Origin: Burkholderiales bacterium
GTDB taxonomy: Bacteria > Pseudomonadota > Gammaproteobacteria > Burkholderiales > Burkholderiaceae_B
Length of the DNA: 18,802 bases
Reading direction: 5' to 3'
Assembly (NCBI GenBank): GCA_005788065.1
Contig: SXZD01000080.1
Location: forward strand, 1-18,802
Both the position numbers and the translations under genes were made by a program. Below, one piece after another: positions 1 to 7,120 of the stretch. Numbering within the stretch: position 1 is the first letter of the stretch; each line of letters opens with the position of its first letter. The notes below the pieces were generated by a model. The model made no database searches, was not told the origin of the DNA, and saw only the letters and a list, made by a program, of their open reading frames with translations.

Positions 1-1811
1 GCGACATCGGCACCAGTCCGCTCTACACCATCAAGGAACTGTTCGGTCATGCCACCGGCCTGCGGCCGACCCCCGACAATGTGATCGGAGCCACATCGGC
101 TGTTTTCTGGGCCTTGATGACCGTGGTCAGCCTCAAATATGTCACCCTGGTGCTGCGTGCTGACAACCGGGGCGAGGGCGGCATCATGGCGCTGCTGGCT
201 TTGGCGGTCTCCAGCGTGGTCGACCAACCTGCCCGCAAAGAGCGACTTTTCCTGATTGGTACCTTTGGTGCCTGCCTGTTCTACGGCGAGTGCATCATCA
301 CCCCGGCCATCTCGGTGCTGTCTGCCGTAGAAGGGTTGCAACTGGTCTCGCCGGCGTTTGCCGACTATGTGCTGCCCATTTCGATTGCCATCATCGTCGG
401 TCTGTTTGCCGGTCAACGGTTTGGTACTGCAGCAGTGGGCCGATTGTATGCGCCTATCATCATCGTCTGGTTTGCCGCCATGGGTGCGGCCGGGTTGTGG
501 CAGATCATCCAGCAGCCGGGTATCGTACAGGCGCTCAATCCGTTGAATGCGCTGGCATTTTTGCAATCGCGCGGCTGGGGTGTGTTTGCGACTGTGGGCA
601 TGGTGGTGCTGGCCATCACCGGGGCGGAAACCCTGTATGCTGATATGGGGCATTTCGGTAAAAACTCCATCCGTGTGGCTTGGGGGTTGCTGGTGATGCC
701 GGGGCTGACACTCAATTATCTGGGGCAGGGAGCCTTGCTGCTGCGCGACCCGAGTGCCGTTGAAAATCCGTTCTTCCTGGCATTCCCCGACACGCTGTTG
801 ATACCGGCGCTGATGCTGGCCACGGTGGCCACCATCATTGCGTCGCAAGCCACCATTTCCGGGGCGTATTCCATGACGCAGCAAGCCATTCAGTTGGGAT
901 TGCTGCCGCGCATGCAGATCATCCATACGTCCGAGACAGAGTCGGGTCAGATCTACATGCCCACGGTTAACTGGATTCTGCTTTGCGCCGTTTTGCTGGC
1001 GGTGCTGGGTTTCCGCAACTCGTCCAACCTCGCATCCGCCTACGGCATTGCGATCACGGGCACCATGCTGATTGCTACGCTGCTGACCTTCTATGTGGTG
1101 CGCTTCGGATGGAAATATCCGCTGTGGCTGGCCGTGGCAGCAACCGTGTTTTTTGCCGTGCTAGATGTCTTGCTGTTCACCTCCTGTGCCGTCAAGTTTT
1201 TTCAGGGTGGCTGGTTCCCGGTAGTGCTGGGTTGCCTGTTGGTCGTTGTGATGATGACTTGGAAGCGCGGGCGTGAACTGTTGCTTGAGCACATCTACGA
1301 AAACGATCCCAAGCTCTCCGAGTTCGTCGAATACATGCAGGACGCGAGCATTCCGCGTGTCGAGCGCACGGCGGTTTTTCTGGTGTCGGACCCGCGCACG
1401 GCCCCGCAGGCCCTCATGCACAACCTCAAACATAACCGGGTGCTTCACCAGCACAACCTGATTGTGACCGTGGTGTTTGAGGACATTCCGTATGTGGGTG
1501 ACAAGGACAGGCTCATCATCAACAAGGTGGGCGACAGTTTCTGGCAGATCACCATCCGCTACGGCTTCATGGACAAGACCGACATTCCCAAGGCGCTTGC
1601 ACTGGCCCGCATCGACGGTGTCGAGATTGATCCATTCTCCACGTCCTTCTTCCTGAGTCGCGAGACCGTTGTGCCCTCGCAGGGCGGCAAAATGGCGCGC
1701 TGGCGGGAGGTGCTCTTCACCATGGTGTCGCGCACTGCCGGCAGTGTGGTGAGTTATTTCAACATCCCCAGCAACAGTGTGATTGAACTTGGATCGAGGG
1801 TTCACATCTAA
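1..1811 (+). CDS. kup: Kup-family low-affinity potassium uptake protein (5' end outside window)
   Basis: This is an inner-membrane K+/H+ symporter of the Kup/HAK/KUP family. The reading frame is open from the left edge. It begins with the family signature DIGTSPLYT, which lies close to the N-terminus in full-length members, so I estimate that only about 15-30 residues are missing. About 600 residues are visible. Roughly the first 420 are hydrophobic, consistent with about twelve membrane helices, and include the conserved RADNRGEGG and GAETLYADMGHFG segments. The last 180 or so residues form the hydrophilic cytoplasmic tail. The gene ends at a TAA, with msrA 45 bases downstream on the same strand. 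Family assignment is firm. Transport affinity and regulation cannot be read from the sequence. Confidence 0.96.
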   Translation, partial: DIGTSPLYTIKELFGHATGLRPTPDNVIGATSAVFWALMTVVSLKYVTLVLRADNRGEGGIMALLALAVSSVVDQPARKERLFLIGTFGACLFYGECIITPAISVLSAVEGLQLVSPAFADYVLPISIAIIVGLFAGQRFGTAAVGRLYAPIIIVWFAAMGAAGLWQIIQQPGIVQALNPLNALAFLQSRGWGVFATVGMVVLAITGAETLYADMGHFGKNSIRVAWGLLVMPGLTLNYLGQGALLLRDPSAVENPFFLAFPDTLLIPALMLATVATIIASQATISGAYSMTQQAIQLGLLPRMQIIHTSETESGQIYMPTVNWILLCAVLLAVLGFRNSSNLASAYGIAITGTMLIATLLTFYVVRFGWKYPLWLAVAATVFFAVLDVLLFTSCAVKFFQGGWFPVVLGCLLVVVMMTWKRGRELLLEHIYENDPKLSEFVEYMQDASIPRVERTAVFLVSDPRTAPQALMHNLKHNRVLHQHNLIVTVVFEDIPYVGDKDRLIINKVGDSFWQITIRYGFMDKTDIPKALALARIDGVEIDPFSTSFFLSRETVVPSQGGKMARWREVLFTMVSRTAGSVVSYFNIPSNSVIELGSRVHI

Positions 1812-1817
1812 GGCACT

Positions 1818-1838
1818 AGTGACGAGTGATGAGTGACG
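1818..1838 (+). repeat. three tandem heptamers AGTGAYG
   Basis: Three head-to-tail copies (AGTGACG, AGTGATG, AGTGACG) fill most of the short gap between kup and msrA. The array is too short to be a true minisatellite, but the exact 7-base period is clear. It contains several stop codons and precedes the msrA ribosome binding site. Its function is unknown, and a chance origin is possible. Confidence 0.5.
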
Positions 1839-1844
1839 AAAGAT

Positions 1845-1850
1845 GGGGAG
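1845..1850 (+). promoter_or_regulatory. msrA ribosome binding site
   Basis: GGGGAG lies 6 bases before the GTG at 1857. It decides the start: the in-frame GTG at 1833 has no comparable Shine-Dalgarno sequence, and starting at 1857 gives a compact signal peptide. Confidence 0.55.
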
Positions 1851-1856
1851 TGGCTT

Positions 1857-2477
1857 GTGATCGGTTTTCAAGGATTGGTAAGGGTGTGCGTGTTGGCAAT
1901 CGCGTTGTTCAGTGCTTCACCCGGAGCATACGCACAGGAAGCTGACGCTGAGGGCGCTTACAAGTTTGCGGTGTTCGCAGGCGGCTGTTTCTGGTGCACC
2001 GAGTCTGATTTTGAAGCACTGCCCGGTGTGGTGGAAGCGATCTCAGGCTATGCCGGTGGACGCAAGCCAAAGCCCACCTATGAAGAGGTCAGCCGTGGCG
2101 ACAGCGGGCACATCGAGGTGGTGAAAGTCATTTACGACCCGGCCAAAGTAACGTATGCCGATCTGGTGAAGTTTTACTGGAAGACAGTGGACCCCACTGT
2201 GACCAACCGTCAGTTCTGCGACGCGGGTCCACAGTACCGGACAGCCATTTTCTTTGCTACAGCAGCGCAGCGACAAGAAGCCGAGCGCAGCAAGAACGAA
2301 TTGATCGCCAGCAAGGTGCTGCCCCGCGTGACCACAGAAATCTTGATGCTCAACACGTTCTGGCCGGCAGAAGAGTACCACCAGGATTATTATAAAAAGA
2401 ACCCGATCCGCTACAAGTACTATCGTAATGGATGTGGACGCGATGCGCGCCTGAAAGAAATCTGGCAGACACGTTGA
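1857..2477 (+). CDS. msrA: peptide-methionine (S)-S-oxide reductase MsrA, exported
   Basis: MsrA reduces the S-diastereomer of methionine sulfoxide in proteins. With the GTG start at 1857 the product has 206 residues. A hydrophobic signal peptide covers about residues 5-27 and ends AYAQ. The catalytic motif GCFWC is at 43-47, with Cys44 as nucleophile. The DPTVTNRQ and DAGPQYR segments at about 112-128 are typical of the family, and C-terminal Cys193 (NGCGRD) and Cys121 are candidate resolving cysteines. The leader implies a periplasmic enzyme, which would need a thiol donor there. It is convergent with msrB, which is also exported. An upstream GTG at 1833 would add 8 residues but lacks a good ribosome binding site. 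The family call is very secure and the exact start less so. Confidence 0.93.
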   Translation: MIGFQGLVRVCVLAIALFSASPGAYAQEADAEGAYKFAVFAGGCFWCTESDFEALPGVVEAISGYAGGRKPKPTYEEVSRGDSGHIEVVKVIYDPAKVTYADLVKFYWKTVDPTVTNRQFCDAGPQYRTAIFFATAAQRQEAERSKNELIASKVLPRVTTEILMLNTFWPAEEYHQDYYKKNPIRYKYYRNGCGRDARLKEIWQTR

Positions 2478-2518
2478 GACAGACGTCCGAGCTGTCTGGG
2501 GATGGTGATGGTCCTGTC

Positions 2519-2540
2519 CGGGTCATCTGGCGATGACCCG
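2519..2540. other. perfect 9-bp hairpin between convergent msrA and msrB
   Basis: CGGGTCATC and GATGACCCG are perfectly complementary around a TGGC loop, in the 78-base gap between the two convergent stop codons. There is no T tract on either side, so it is not a canonical intrinsic terminator. It may still slow polymerase or protect the 3' ends of either transcript. Confidence 0.5.
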
Positions 2541-2555
2541 TGACATTTCAGATCA

Positions 2556-3074
2556 TCAGCTTCTCAAGTCAGGCAATTTCTCGCCATCGGGTATGAAATT
2601 GAGCGCCAGCCCGTTGTTGCAGTAGCGCAAGCCGGTGGGCTTGGGGCAGTCTTCGAAGATGTGCCCTTGATGGCCGCCACAGCGGCTGCAATGGTACTCG
2701 GTGCGGCGCATCAGCAGTTTGTAATCTGACTTGCTGCCCACCGCCTTGGGTAACGCATCGAAGAAGCTCGGCCATCCCGTGCCGCTGTTGTATTTCATGC
2801 TGCTTTTGAAAAGGGGCTGGAAACAGGCCGCGCAGACAAATGTGCCGGCACGCTTTTCATCATTGAGCGGACTGGTGAAAGAACGTTCGGTGTCTTCTTC
2901 AAACAGGATGGCATATTGCGGGCCACTGAGCAGTTTGAGCCATTCTTCGCGGGACTTCTTCACAGCAAATTTTCCTTGGGCAAAAGCGGGAAGGGAGACA
3001 GACAGACCTGTCAGGGCAAATGATGCACTGCCGGCCGAAGCCAGCAGTGCCTGTAAAACTGTTCTGCGTTTCAT
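2556..3074 (-). CDS. msrB: peptide-methionine (R)-S-oxide reductase MsrB, exported
   Basis: MsrB reduces the R-diastereomer of methionine sulfoxide, complementing the neighbouring MsrA. The product has 172 residues. The N-terminus MKRRTVLQ followed by a hydrophobic stretch and LPAFAQ resembles a twin-arginine leader, cleaved near residue 32. The SelR domain spans about 40-168. Zinc ligands are the two CxxC pairs at Cys81/84 and Cys129/132. NSGTGWPSF is at about 96-104 and GGHQGHIFED at 133-142. The catalytic cysteine is Cys152 in RYCNN. An extra Cys143 is present. The gene lies 72 bases downstream of the 259-residue hypothetical gene on the same strand and may share its transcript. Export by Tat rather than Sec is an inference from the RR motif. 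Confidence 0.94.
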   Translation of the reverse strand: MKRRTVLQALLASAGSASFALTGLSVSLPAFAQGKFAVKKSREEWLKLLSGPQYAILFEEDTERSFTSPLNDEKRAGTFVCAACFQPLFKSSMKYNSGTGWPSFFDALPKAVGSKSDYKLLMRRTEYHCSRCGGHQGHIFEDCPKPTGLRYCNNGLALNFIPDGEKLPDLRS

Positions 3075-3086
3075 TCAAAGGCCTGT

Positions 3087-3129
3087 TGCGGGTTGCGTTC
3101 AATGCAATTTTGACAGAAGACAACCCGCA
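3087..3129. repeat. inverted repeat with 9-bp arms upstream of msrB
   Basis: TGCGGGTTG (3087-3095) and CAACCCGCA (3121-3129) are perfectly complementary, separated by 25 bases. They occupy almost all of the gap between the 259-residue hypothetical gene and msrB. It could be a transcript hairpin attenuating msrB, a two-half-site operator, or an incidental structure. No T run follows on the minus strand. Confidence 0.5.
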
Positions 3130-3146
3130 GGGTTCCCGGACTGTGC

Positions 3147-3926
3147 TTATGCGGCAGCGTAGGCTTTCAGGCGGTTGTCCATGCCCATGGCTTTGGCGGT
3201 GTCCAGTCCGCGCTTGCGGAATGACGCATCCAGCGAGTCGGTCAGTTTGGCCATGCGGGTCTGGTCCTTCTCATTCATCTCGCAGGTGATCAGGACGATT
3301 TCGCGTGTCAGTTCGTCCGCTTCAAATGCAGCGCGAATGAATACACTCAGTTTCGCGTCTGGCAGGCTGATGGCCAGACTTGCGATGCGATCTTTGCGCT
3401 GGGCGAAACTGGAGATGCGCAGGTTATCCGCAGGGTCTTTGACCTCTTCCATCAGTACCCGCATTTTTTCTTCGGGCAGGAAGTCGGTGAAAGCGCCCAT
3501 CAGGTGGAAGTCGCCATGCTCGGCCATCAGGCGCGTCACATCTTTCATCAGTGAGACCGGCAGGTCGTTGAGCATTTTTTCGGCGCGATCGGGCAACTGT
3601 TCGCGCGCCACGTCCGCCATGAAATTGGCATCGAAGTGTTTGCACAGCTTTACTGCCTGCTCTACCGGTGTGAAGTAGGACATGTTGGCTGTAATGGCCG
3701 GACCGAACACTTTCTTGCACAGCATGGCGCTTAGCGCATCGGGCGCAAGTTTGCCGGCGCCGGCCATTTTTTCAAATACATGGCCGAATTCGTCAATCAG
3801 GCGGTTCTGGAAGCGTTGGCGCAGGTTTTTCAGGCCGGCTGCGTCCAGGTGGTCGAGGTAGGCCAGATCGGCGGGTTGCTTGTGCAGGGTGATCGCCAGA
3901 CGGCGCAGTTCAGTGGAGCGGTCCAT
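3147..3926 (-). CDS. hypothetical all-helical protein with three internal ~39-residue repeats
   Basis: I do not recognise this 259-residue protein. It has no signal peptide or membrane segment, so it is probably cytoplasmic. It is rich in charged, helix-forming residues. Three units spaced 38-39 residues apart each carry a Leu-Pro step (residues 111, 150 and 188) flanked by predicted helices, suggesting a superhelical repeat fold like HEAT repeats or the MgtE N-terminal domain. Cys70, Cys95 and Cys215 are scattered with no metal-binding pattern. The start codon lies 5 bases after the stop of a 70-residue gene, so the two form a transcriptional unit, possibly continuing into msrB. Coding status is supported by length, codon bias and gene spacing. 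Confidence 0.8.
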   Translation of the reverse strand: MDRSTELRRLAITLHKQPADLAYLDHLDAAGLKNLRQRFQNRLIDEFGHVFEKMAGAGKLAPDALSAMLCKKVFGPAITANMSYFTPVEQAVKLCKHFDANFMADVAREQLPDRAEKMLNDLPVSLMKDVTRLMAEHGDFHLMGAFTDFLPEEKMRVLMEEVKDPADNLRISSFAQRKDRIASLAISLPDAKLSVFIRAAFEADELTREIVLITCEMNEKDQTRMAKLTDSLDASFRKRGLDTAKAMGMDNRLKAYAAA

Positions 3927-3931
3927 GGCGA

Positions 3932-4144
3932 TCAGATTCCGAAAAGTTTTTTGACGGGGATGCGCAGCAGCAGGGGTAATTGGCCCAGTGCGTCGTCCAT
4001 GGCTTTTTTCAGGTGTTTTTCGTGGGCTGTGCGGGCAGACTGCAGGTCCTTGACCAGTTTCTGCTTGGCGTCTTCATTCAGGGCATGCAGGTCGGGCAGG
4101 TCAGCGCCCAGCAACTCTGCCAGCGCCTTGTCGTTTGCGCTCAT
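3932..4144 (-). CDS. small hypothetical helical protein
   Basis: This is a 70-residue protein with no recognised domain. It is almost entirely charged amphipathic helix. A central segment (about residues 25-50) is rich in Lys, Glu, Asp and His, and a hydrophobic C-terminal patch, LPLLLRIPVKKLFGI, could contact a partner or a membrane surface. GGAG upstream of the ATG at 4144 provides a ribosome binding site. It lies 5 bases upstream of the 259-residue hypothetical gene, so the two products may act together. Its function is unknown. Confidence 0.7.
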   Translation of the reverse strand: MSANDKALAELLGADLPDLHALNEDAKQKLVKDLQSARTAHEKHLKKAMDDALGQLPLLLRIPVKKLFGI

Positions 4145-4236
4145 GGAAGGTGTCTCCGGTGTCTGTGAATTGTCATCCCAGCATCATGCGCAGGGTGTGT
4201 GCGATCATAAAGGAATTGTGAACGCCTGCCTACGGA

Positions 4237-4242
4237 AAGAGG
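4237..4242 (+). promoter_or_regulatory. ribosome binding site of the DUF1415 gene
   Basis: AAGAGG lies 8 bases before the ATG at 4251. It supports that start over the long upstream open frame, which runs antisense through the two hypothetical genes. Confidence 0.6.
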
Positions 4243-4250
4243 ATACGGAA

Positions 4251-4853
4251 ATGATCGATGCCGGCACATCGGACAATCAGGATGCCGACGCGCTGCAGCA
4301 AGCCGTATTGACCTCTGTGAAGCACTGGCTGGAGCAAGGCGTGATCGGGCTGAATCTGTGTCCTTTTGCCCGGGCCGTGCATGTCAAAGGGCAGATACGC
4401 TGGGTGGCGCTGAGCGGTGTGAGCGACCCGGAAGATGTTCGTCAGCAGGTCCAGGCGGAGTTGCGGCATCTGGCGGGCACGCCACCGTCCGAAATCGACA
4501 CCACCTTGATCATTGTGCCGGACGCTTTGGGCGATTTTGTGGATTTTGGCCTGTTTGTGGAGGGACTCAATCCGCTGCTCAAGCGGGAAGGGCTCAAGGG
4601 CGTGCTGCAGATTGCATCGTTCCATCCGCAGTTCGAGTTTGCGGGCGAAGATCCGGCATCGGTGAGCCATTACACCAACCGGTCGCCCTATCCGGTCATT
4701 CACCTGCTGCGCGAGGCCAGCATGAGCACTGCCATCGAAAAATTCGGCGATACAGACCGCATCTGGCAGTCCAACATCGACCGCCTGGCTTCCATGAGTG
4801 CCTCAGACCTTGAACAAGTGTTTCCGCACGGCAATTGGACTGCAAAACCCTGA
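4251..4853 (+). CDS. DUF1415 family protein
   Basis: This is a 200-residue soluble protein of the DUF1415 family, whose biochemical role is unknown to me. Family hallmarks are visible: GLNLCPFARAV near residue 33 with a conserved Cys, IASFHPQFEFAG near residue 122, and YTNRSPYPVIHLLREAS near residues 141-157. The invariant Cys, His, Arg and Ser/Pro residues suggest an enzyme or ligand-binding fold, but no substrate can be named. The ATG at 4251 is chosen because an AAGAGG ribosome binding site precedes it and the family N-terminus fits. The gene is divergent from the 70-residue hypothetical gene across a 106-base gap and is followed by the chemoreceptor-like gene 113 bases later. Neither gap shows a convincing promoter. 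Confidence 0.88.
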   Translation: MIDAGTSDNQDADALQQAVLTSVKHWLEQGVIGLNLCPFARAVHVKGQIRWVALSGVSDPEDVRQQVQAELRHLAGTPPSEIDTTLIIVPDALGDFVDFGLFVEGLNPLLKREGLKGVLQIASFHPQFEFAGEDPASVSHYTNRSPYPVIHLLREASMSTAIEKFGDTDRIWQSNIDRLASMSASDLEQVFPHGNWTAKP

Positions 4854-4966
4854 CTCCTTTGCGCTTGCAGCCCTGCTGGACTGGCTGACAATGCCGTCAT
4901 AAGACACACATACACGCGTGCGCAGAGGCGCTACACGTACAGTCGTACAAGGCAGAGGGTCATATC

Positions 4967-6193
4967 ATGACAACACAATCAGTGGCTGGGGCCGGCTTTC
5001 CGGTCACCCCCGTGGTGGGCACTGGCATCTTCGCGCTCGCCGGCATCGGTCTTTTGGCGGCAGACCAGTCAGCCTTGGGTGTTTTTGCATGTCTCGTGGG
5101 TTTCGCCGTGTCGGTGCCCTTGTGGCTGCGCGAGGTGTCCGGTCGGGAGCGGCATTGGCAGGCGCGCATGAGCGCTGCAGCCAGCGCCAGCACGGCAGCG
5201 GCCGCTGCCACGCCGTCCATGGCGCCATCGTTGTCTCGCTTGCAGTCGGAGTGGTGTACCGGCATGGAACATAAAGTGGGCGCAGCCCGCAATCAGGTTG
5301 AATCGGCAGCCAACGATATCGGCCATGTGCTGTCCCAGATCCGGGACCGTGTGCAGGATCTCTCACGCATGGCCAGTGAGGCCGGCGATGCCATGGGCGC
5401 ATCGGGTAGCGGTGTTGCCGAGAACGTGGGCGGCACCCTGAATGACATGCTGGGCAGCATCAACCAGTCCCTTGAAGAAAAGGTTTCCATGTTCAATGAG
5501 GTGCGTGGCTTCGTGACTGCAACCGACGAGTTGGCGCGCATGGCCAGTTCGGTTGAGGAGCTGGCTGCCAAGACCAACCTGTTGGCCCTGAATGCGGCCA
5601 TTGAAGCGGCGCGCGCCGGAGAAGAGGGTCGCGGATTCTCCATTGTGGCCGACGAGGTTCGCAAGCTTTCCATGCTGTCGGCAGAAACGGGCCAACAGAT
5701 ACGCCAGCGGGTAGCCGATATCTCCGCCGCCGCACGCCGCGCTGGCGAAGGTGCCGACCGCATGCAGGGTGCCGACGCACACCTGCTGCAAAATGCGCAG
5801 GCTACCGTGGCGCAGGTGGTGCAGAGTTTCTCCCGCGCCGCCGACCCCTTGCAGACATCCGCCCGCCAGATGGCAGAGCAGGCCGACCAGATATCCCGCG
5901 ATCTTGAACACGCCGATGCTTCCCTGGGCTTCCAGGCCGATGTGGGCTCCGTCCTGGCGGCTATCGACAGCAGCGTTCAGGCACTGCGCGGACAGATCGC
6001 CGCTGGTGGTGACATTGATGTCTCTGCCATCGTACGACCCCTGAACGAGCGGTCGTATTCTCCGCCACTGGCACGTCCACGTGCCTCATCCCCCGCCGCA
6101 TCATTTTCTGTGGCGCCGGCGCGTGCACCCGCCTCATCGTTATCTTCCGGCGGCGCGTCTTCCGGTGGCGGCATGGACATCACGCTGTTCTGA
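4967..6193 (+). CDS. membrane-anchored methyl-accepting chemotaxis-like signalling protein lacking a sensor domain
   Basis: This 408-residue protein has the chemoreceptor (MCPsignal) cytoplasmic domain. Two membrane helices at about 12-32 and 36-54 are joined by only a few residues, so there is no periplasmic ligand-binding domain. An Ala-rich linker (69-86) leads into the coiled coil, whose hairpin tip (about 199-235) carries the canonical TNLLALNAAIEAARAGEEG sequence that binds CheA and CheW. The coiled coil continues to about 345. A Pro/Ala/Ser/Gly-rich flexible tail follows and ends in DITLF, not the NWETF-type CheR-binding pentapeptide. AGAGGGT lies 6 bases before the ATG. It is convergent with a LuxR-type regulator, with 9 bases between stop codons. 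No che or flagellar gene is present in the window, so its output pathway is unknown. Confidence 0.88.
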   Translation: MTTQSVAGAGFPVTPVVGTGIFALAGIGLLAADQSALGVFACLVGFAVSVPLWLREVSGRERHWQARMSAAASASTAAAAATPSMAPSLSRLQSEWCTGMEHKVGAARNQVESAANDIGHVLSQIRDRVQDLSRMASEAGDAMGASGSGVAENVGGTLNDMLGSINQSLEEKVSMFNEVRGFVTATDELARMASSVEELAAKTNLLALNAAIEAARAGEEGRGFSIVADEVRKLSMLSAETGQQIRQRVADISAAARRAGEGADRMQGADAHLLQNAQATVAQVVQSFSRAADPLQTSARQMAEQADQISRDLEHADASLGFQADVGSVLAAIDSSVQALRGQIAAGGDIDVSAIVRPLNERSYSPPLARPRASSPAASFSVAPARAPASSLSSGGASSGGGMDITLF

Positions 6194-6202
6194 CCGGGGC
6201 GT

Positions 6203-6937
6203 TCAGTCGTCCAGGCCATCCTGATCGCCATCAAACGACTGCAAGCCGCTCACGCTGCCTTCTTGCAGGCTGGCCAGCGACGGAGTTTTCTTGAAAAGAC
6301 TGACCGCCTGCGTACGGTTGCGCACATTCATGCGGGTGAAAATCTCGCGCAGGTGGGTCTTCACCGTCTCCGGCGAGAGTGAAAGCTGCCGTGCAATTTC
6401 CTTGTTGGACAGGCCATTGACCAGCAGCTGCATGACCTGCGTCTGTTTCTGCGTCAGATGGACGCGGCCACCGATGTCGCGTCGTCCGCGACTCAGCGAA
6501 CTGGGTCTTCCCTGACGGTGAAGCACAGGCGCGCGCCAGTTGGTGATGACGCTGGCGCGTGAGATGCATTCGGTCAGCATCTGCGCGGTCTGATAGAAGT
6601 CGCCGGTCTTGGGCATTGCGAAACAGCGCGGCAGGCTCAGGCGGGCAACCTCGTTGAGAAGTGCCTCGTCGCCGCTGATGAACAGGATGGGCAGGTCGAT
6701 CGCCATCTGCACCAGACGGTGCGCCGTCTCCAGTCCGCCGCAGTCACCAAGGTTCAGGGCGGCGATGATCAGGGTGGGGCGATGTCGCGACAGCACGGCG
6801 CCGGCGTCCCGCAGGCTTTCAGCCTGCAGCACATGGCAGTCGGTGATGACGAAGTTCACCAGTTCGCGCAGTCCGGTTGCAAACAGGGGGTGGTCTTCGA
6901 TAATGAGGACAGTGGTGTCCGGTAGGGCTTGGTTCAT
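6203..6937 (-). CDS. LuxR/NarL-family response regulator with a degenerate receiver domain
   Basis: This 244-residue DNA-binding regulator has a receiver domain at about residues 8-125 and a LuxR-type helix-turn-helix at about 158-213 (LTQKQTQVMQLL, SNKEIARQL, SPETVKTHL). The receiver keeps the acidic pair Glu14/Asp15, a switch Ser88 and the conserved Lys110. The phosphoacceptor position, expected in the P-x-L-V-L-L-D-L-x-L strand, reads LIIAALNL, placing Ala60 where Asp should be. Conventional phosphorylation therefore looks impossible, and activity may depend on a ligand, a partner or expression level. The ATG at 6937 is preceded by GAGAGGAGT. No histidine kinase is adjacent. The target genes are unknown. 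Confidence 0.9.
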   Translation of the reverse strand: MNQALPDTTVLIIEDHPLFATGLRELVNFVITDCHVLQAESLRDAGAVLSRHRPTLIIAALNLGDCGGLETAHRLVQMAIDLPILFISGDEALLNEVARLSLPRCFAMPKTGDFYQTAQMLTECISRASVITNWRAPVLHRQGRPSSLSRGRRDIGGRVHLTQKQTQVMQLLVNGLSNKEIARQLSLSPETVKTHLREIFTRMNVRNRTQAVSLFKKTPSLASLQEGSVSGLQSFDGDQDGLDD

Positions 6938-6940
6938 GTT

Positions 6941-6949
6941 ACTCCTCTC
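6941..6949 (-). promoter_or_regulatory. ribosome binding site of the LuxR-type regulator
   Basis: GAGAGGAGT on the minus strand sits immediately upstream of the ATG at 6937. It fixes this start against a longer open frame extending to 7054. Confidence 0.7.
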
Positions 6950-7120
6950 TGGCGGACAATCTGTCAAGCGTTGCTGTCCTGTGCCTTGATTCTGTTGGGC
7001 GATGCCCCGTCCGGCATACCCTTGCCGGGTGAAAATGAACCGTCTAACCCGCATCCCGCCTGTTTGGGTGGGCTGGTGTTCAGATGTACACTAGCGGTTC
7101 TGATATCTGCGAGAACTCCA

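Noticed and set aside
1161..1871. Minus-strand open frame opposite the end of kup
   Set aside because: It is antisense to the conserved Kup C-terminal region and has shadow-like composition with many His and Arg residues. No ribosome binding site or family match was seen.
3780..4250. In-frame N-terminal extension of the DUF1415 gene
   Set aside because: It runs antisense through two better-supported genes, and the extra sequence is unlike the family. A ribosome binding site marks the ATG at 4251.
6938..6967. Perfect TTGACA on the minus strand upstream of the LuxR-type regulator
   Set aside because: The -10 position 17 bases on reads GAGTAA and coincides with the ribosome binding site, so it cannot serve as a normal promoter for this gene.
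7011..7028. Hairpin CCGGCA/TGCCGG in the gap between the LuxR-type regulator and the FabR-like gene
   Set aside because: The 6-bp stem has no T tract and is expected by chance in GC-rich DNA. No terminator or operator role can be supported.
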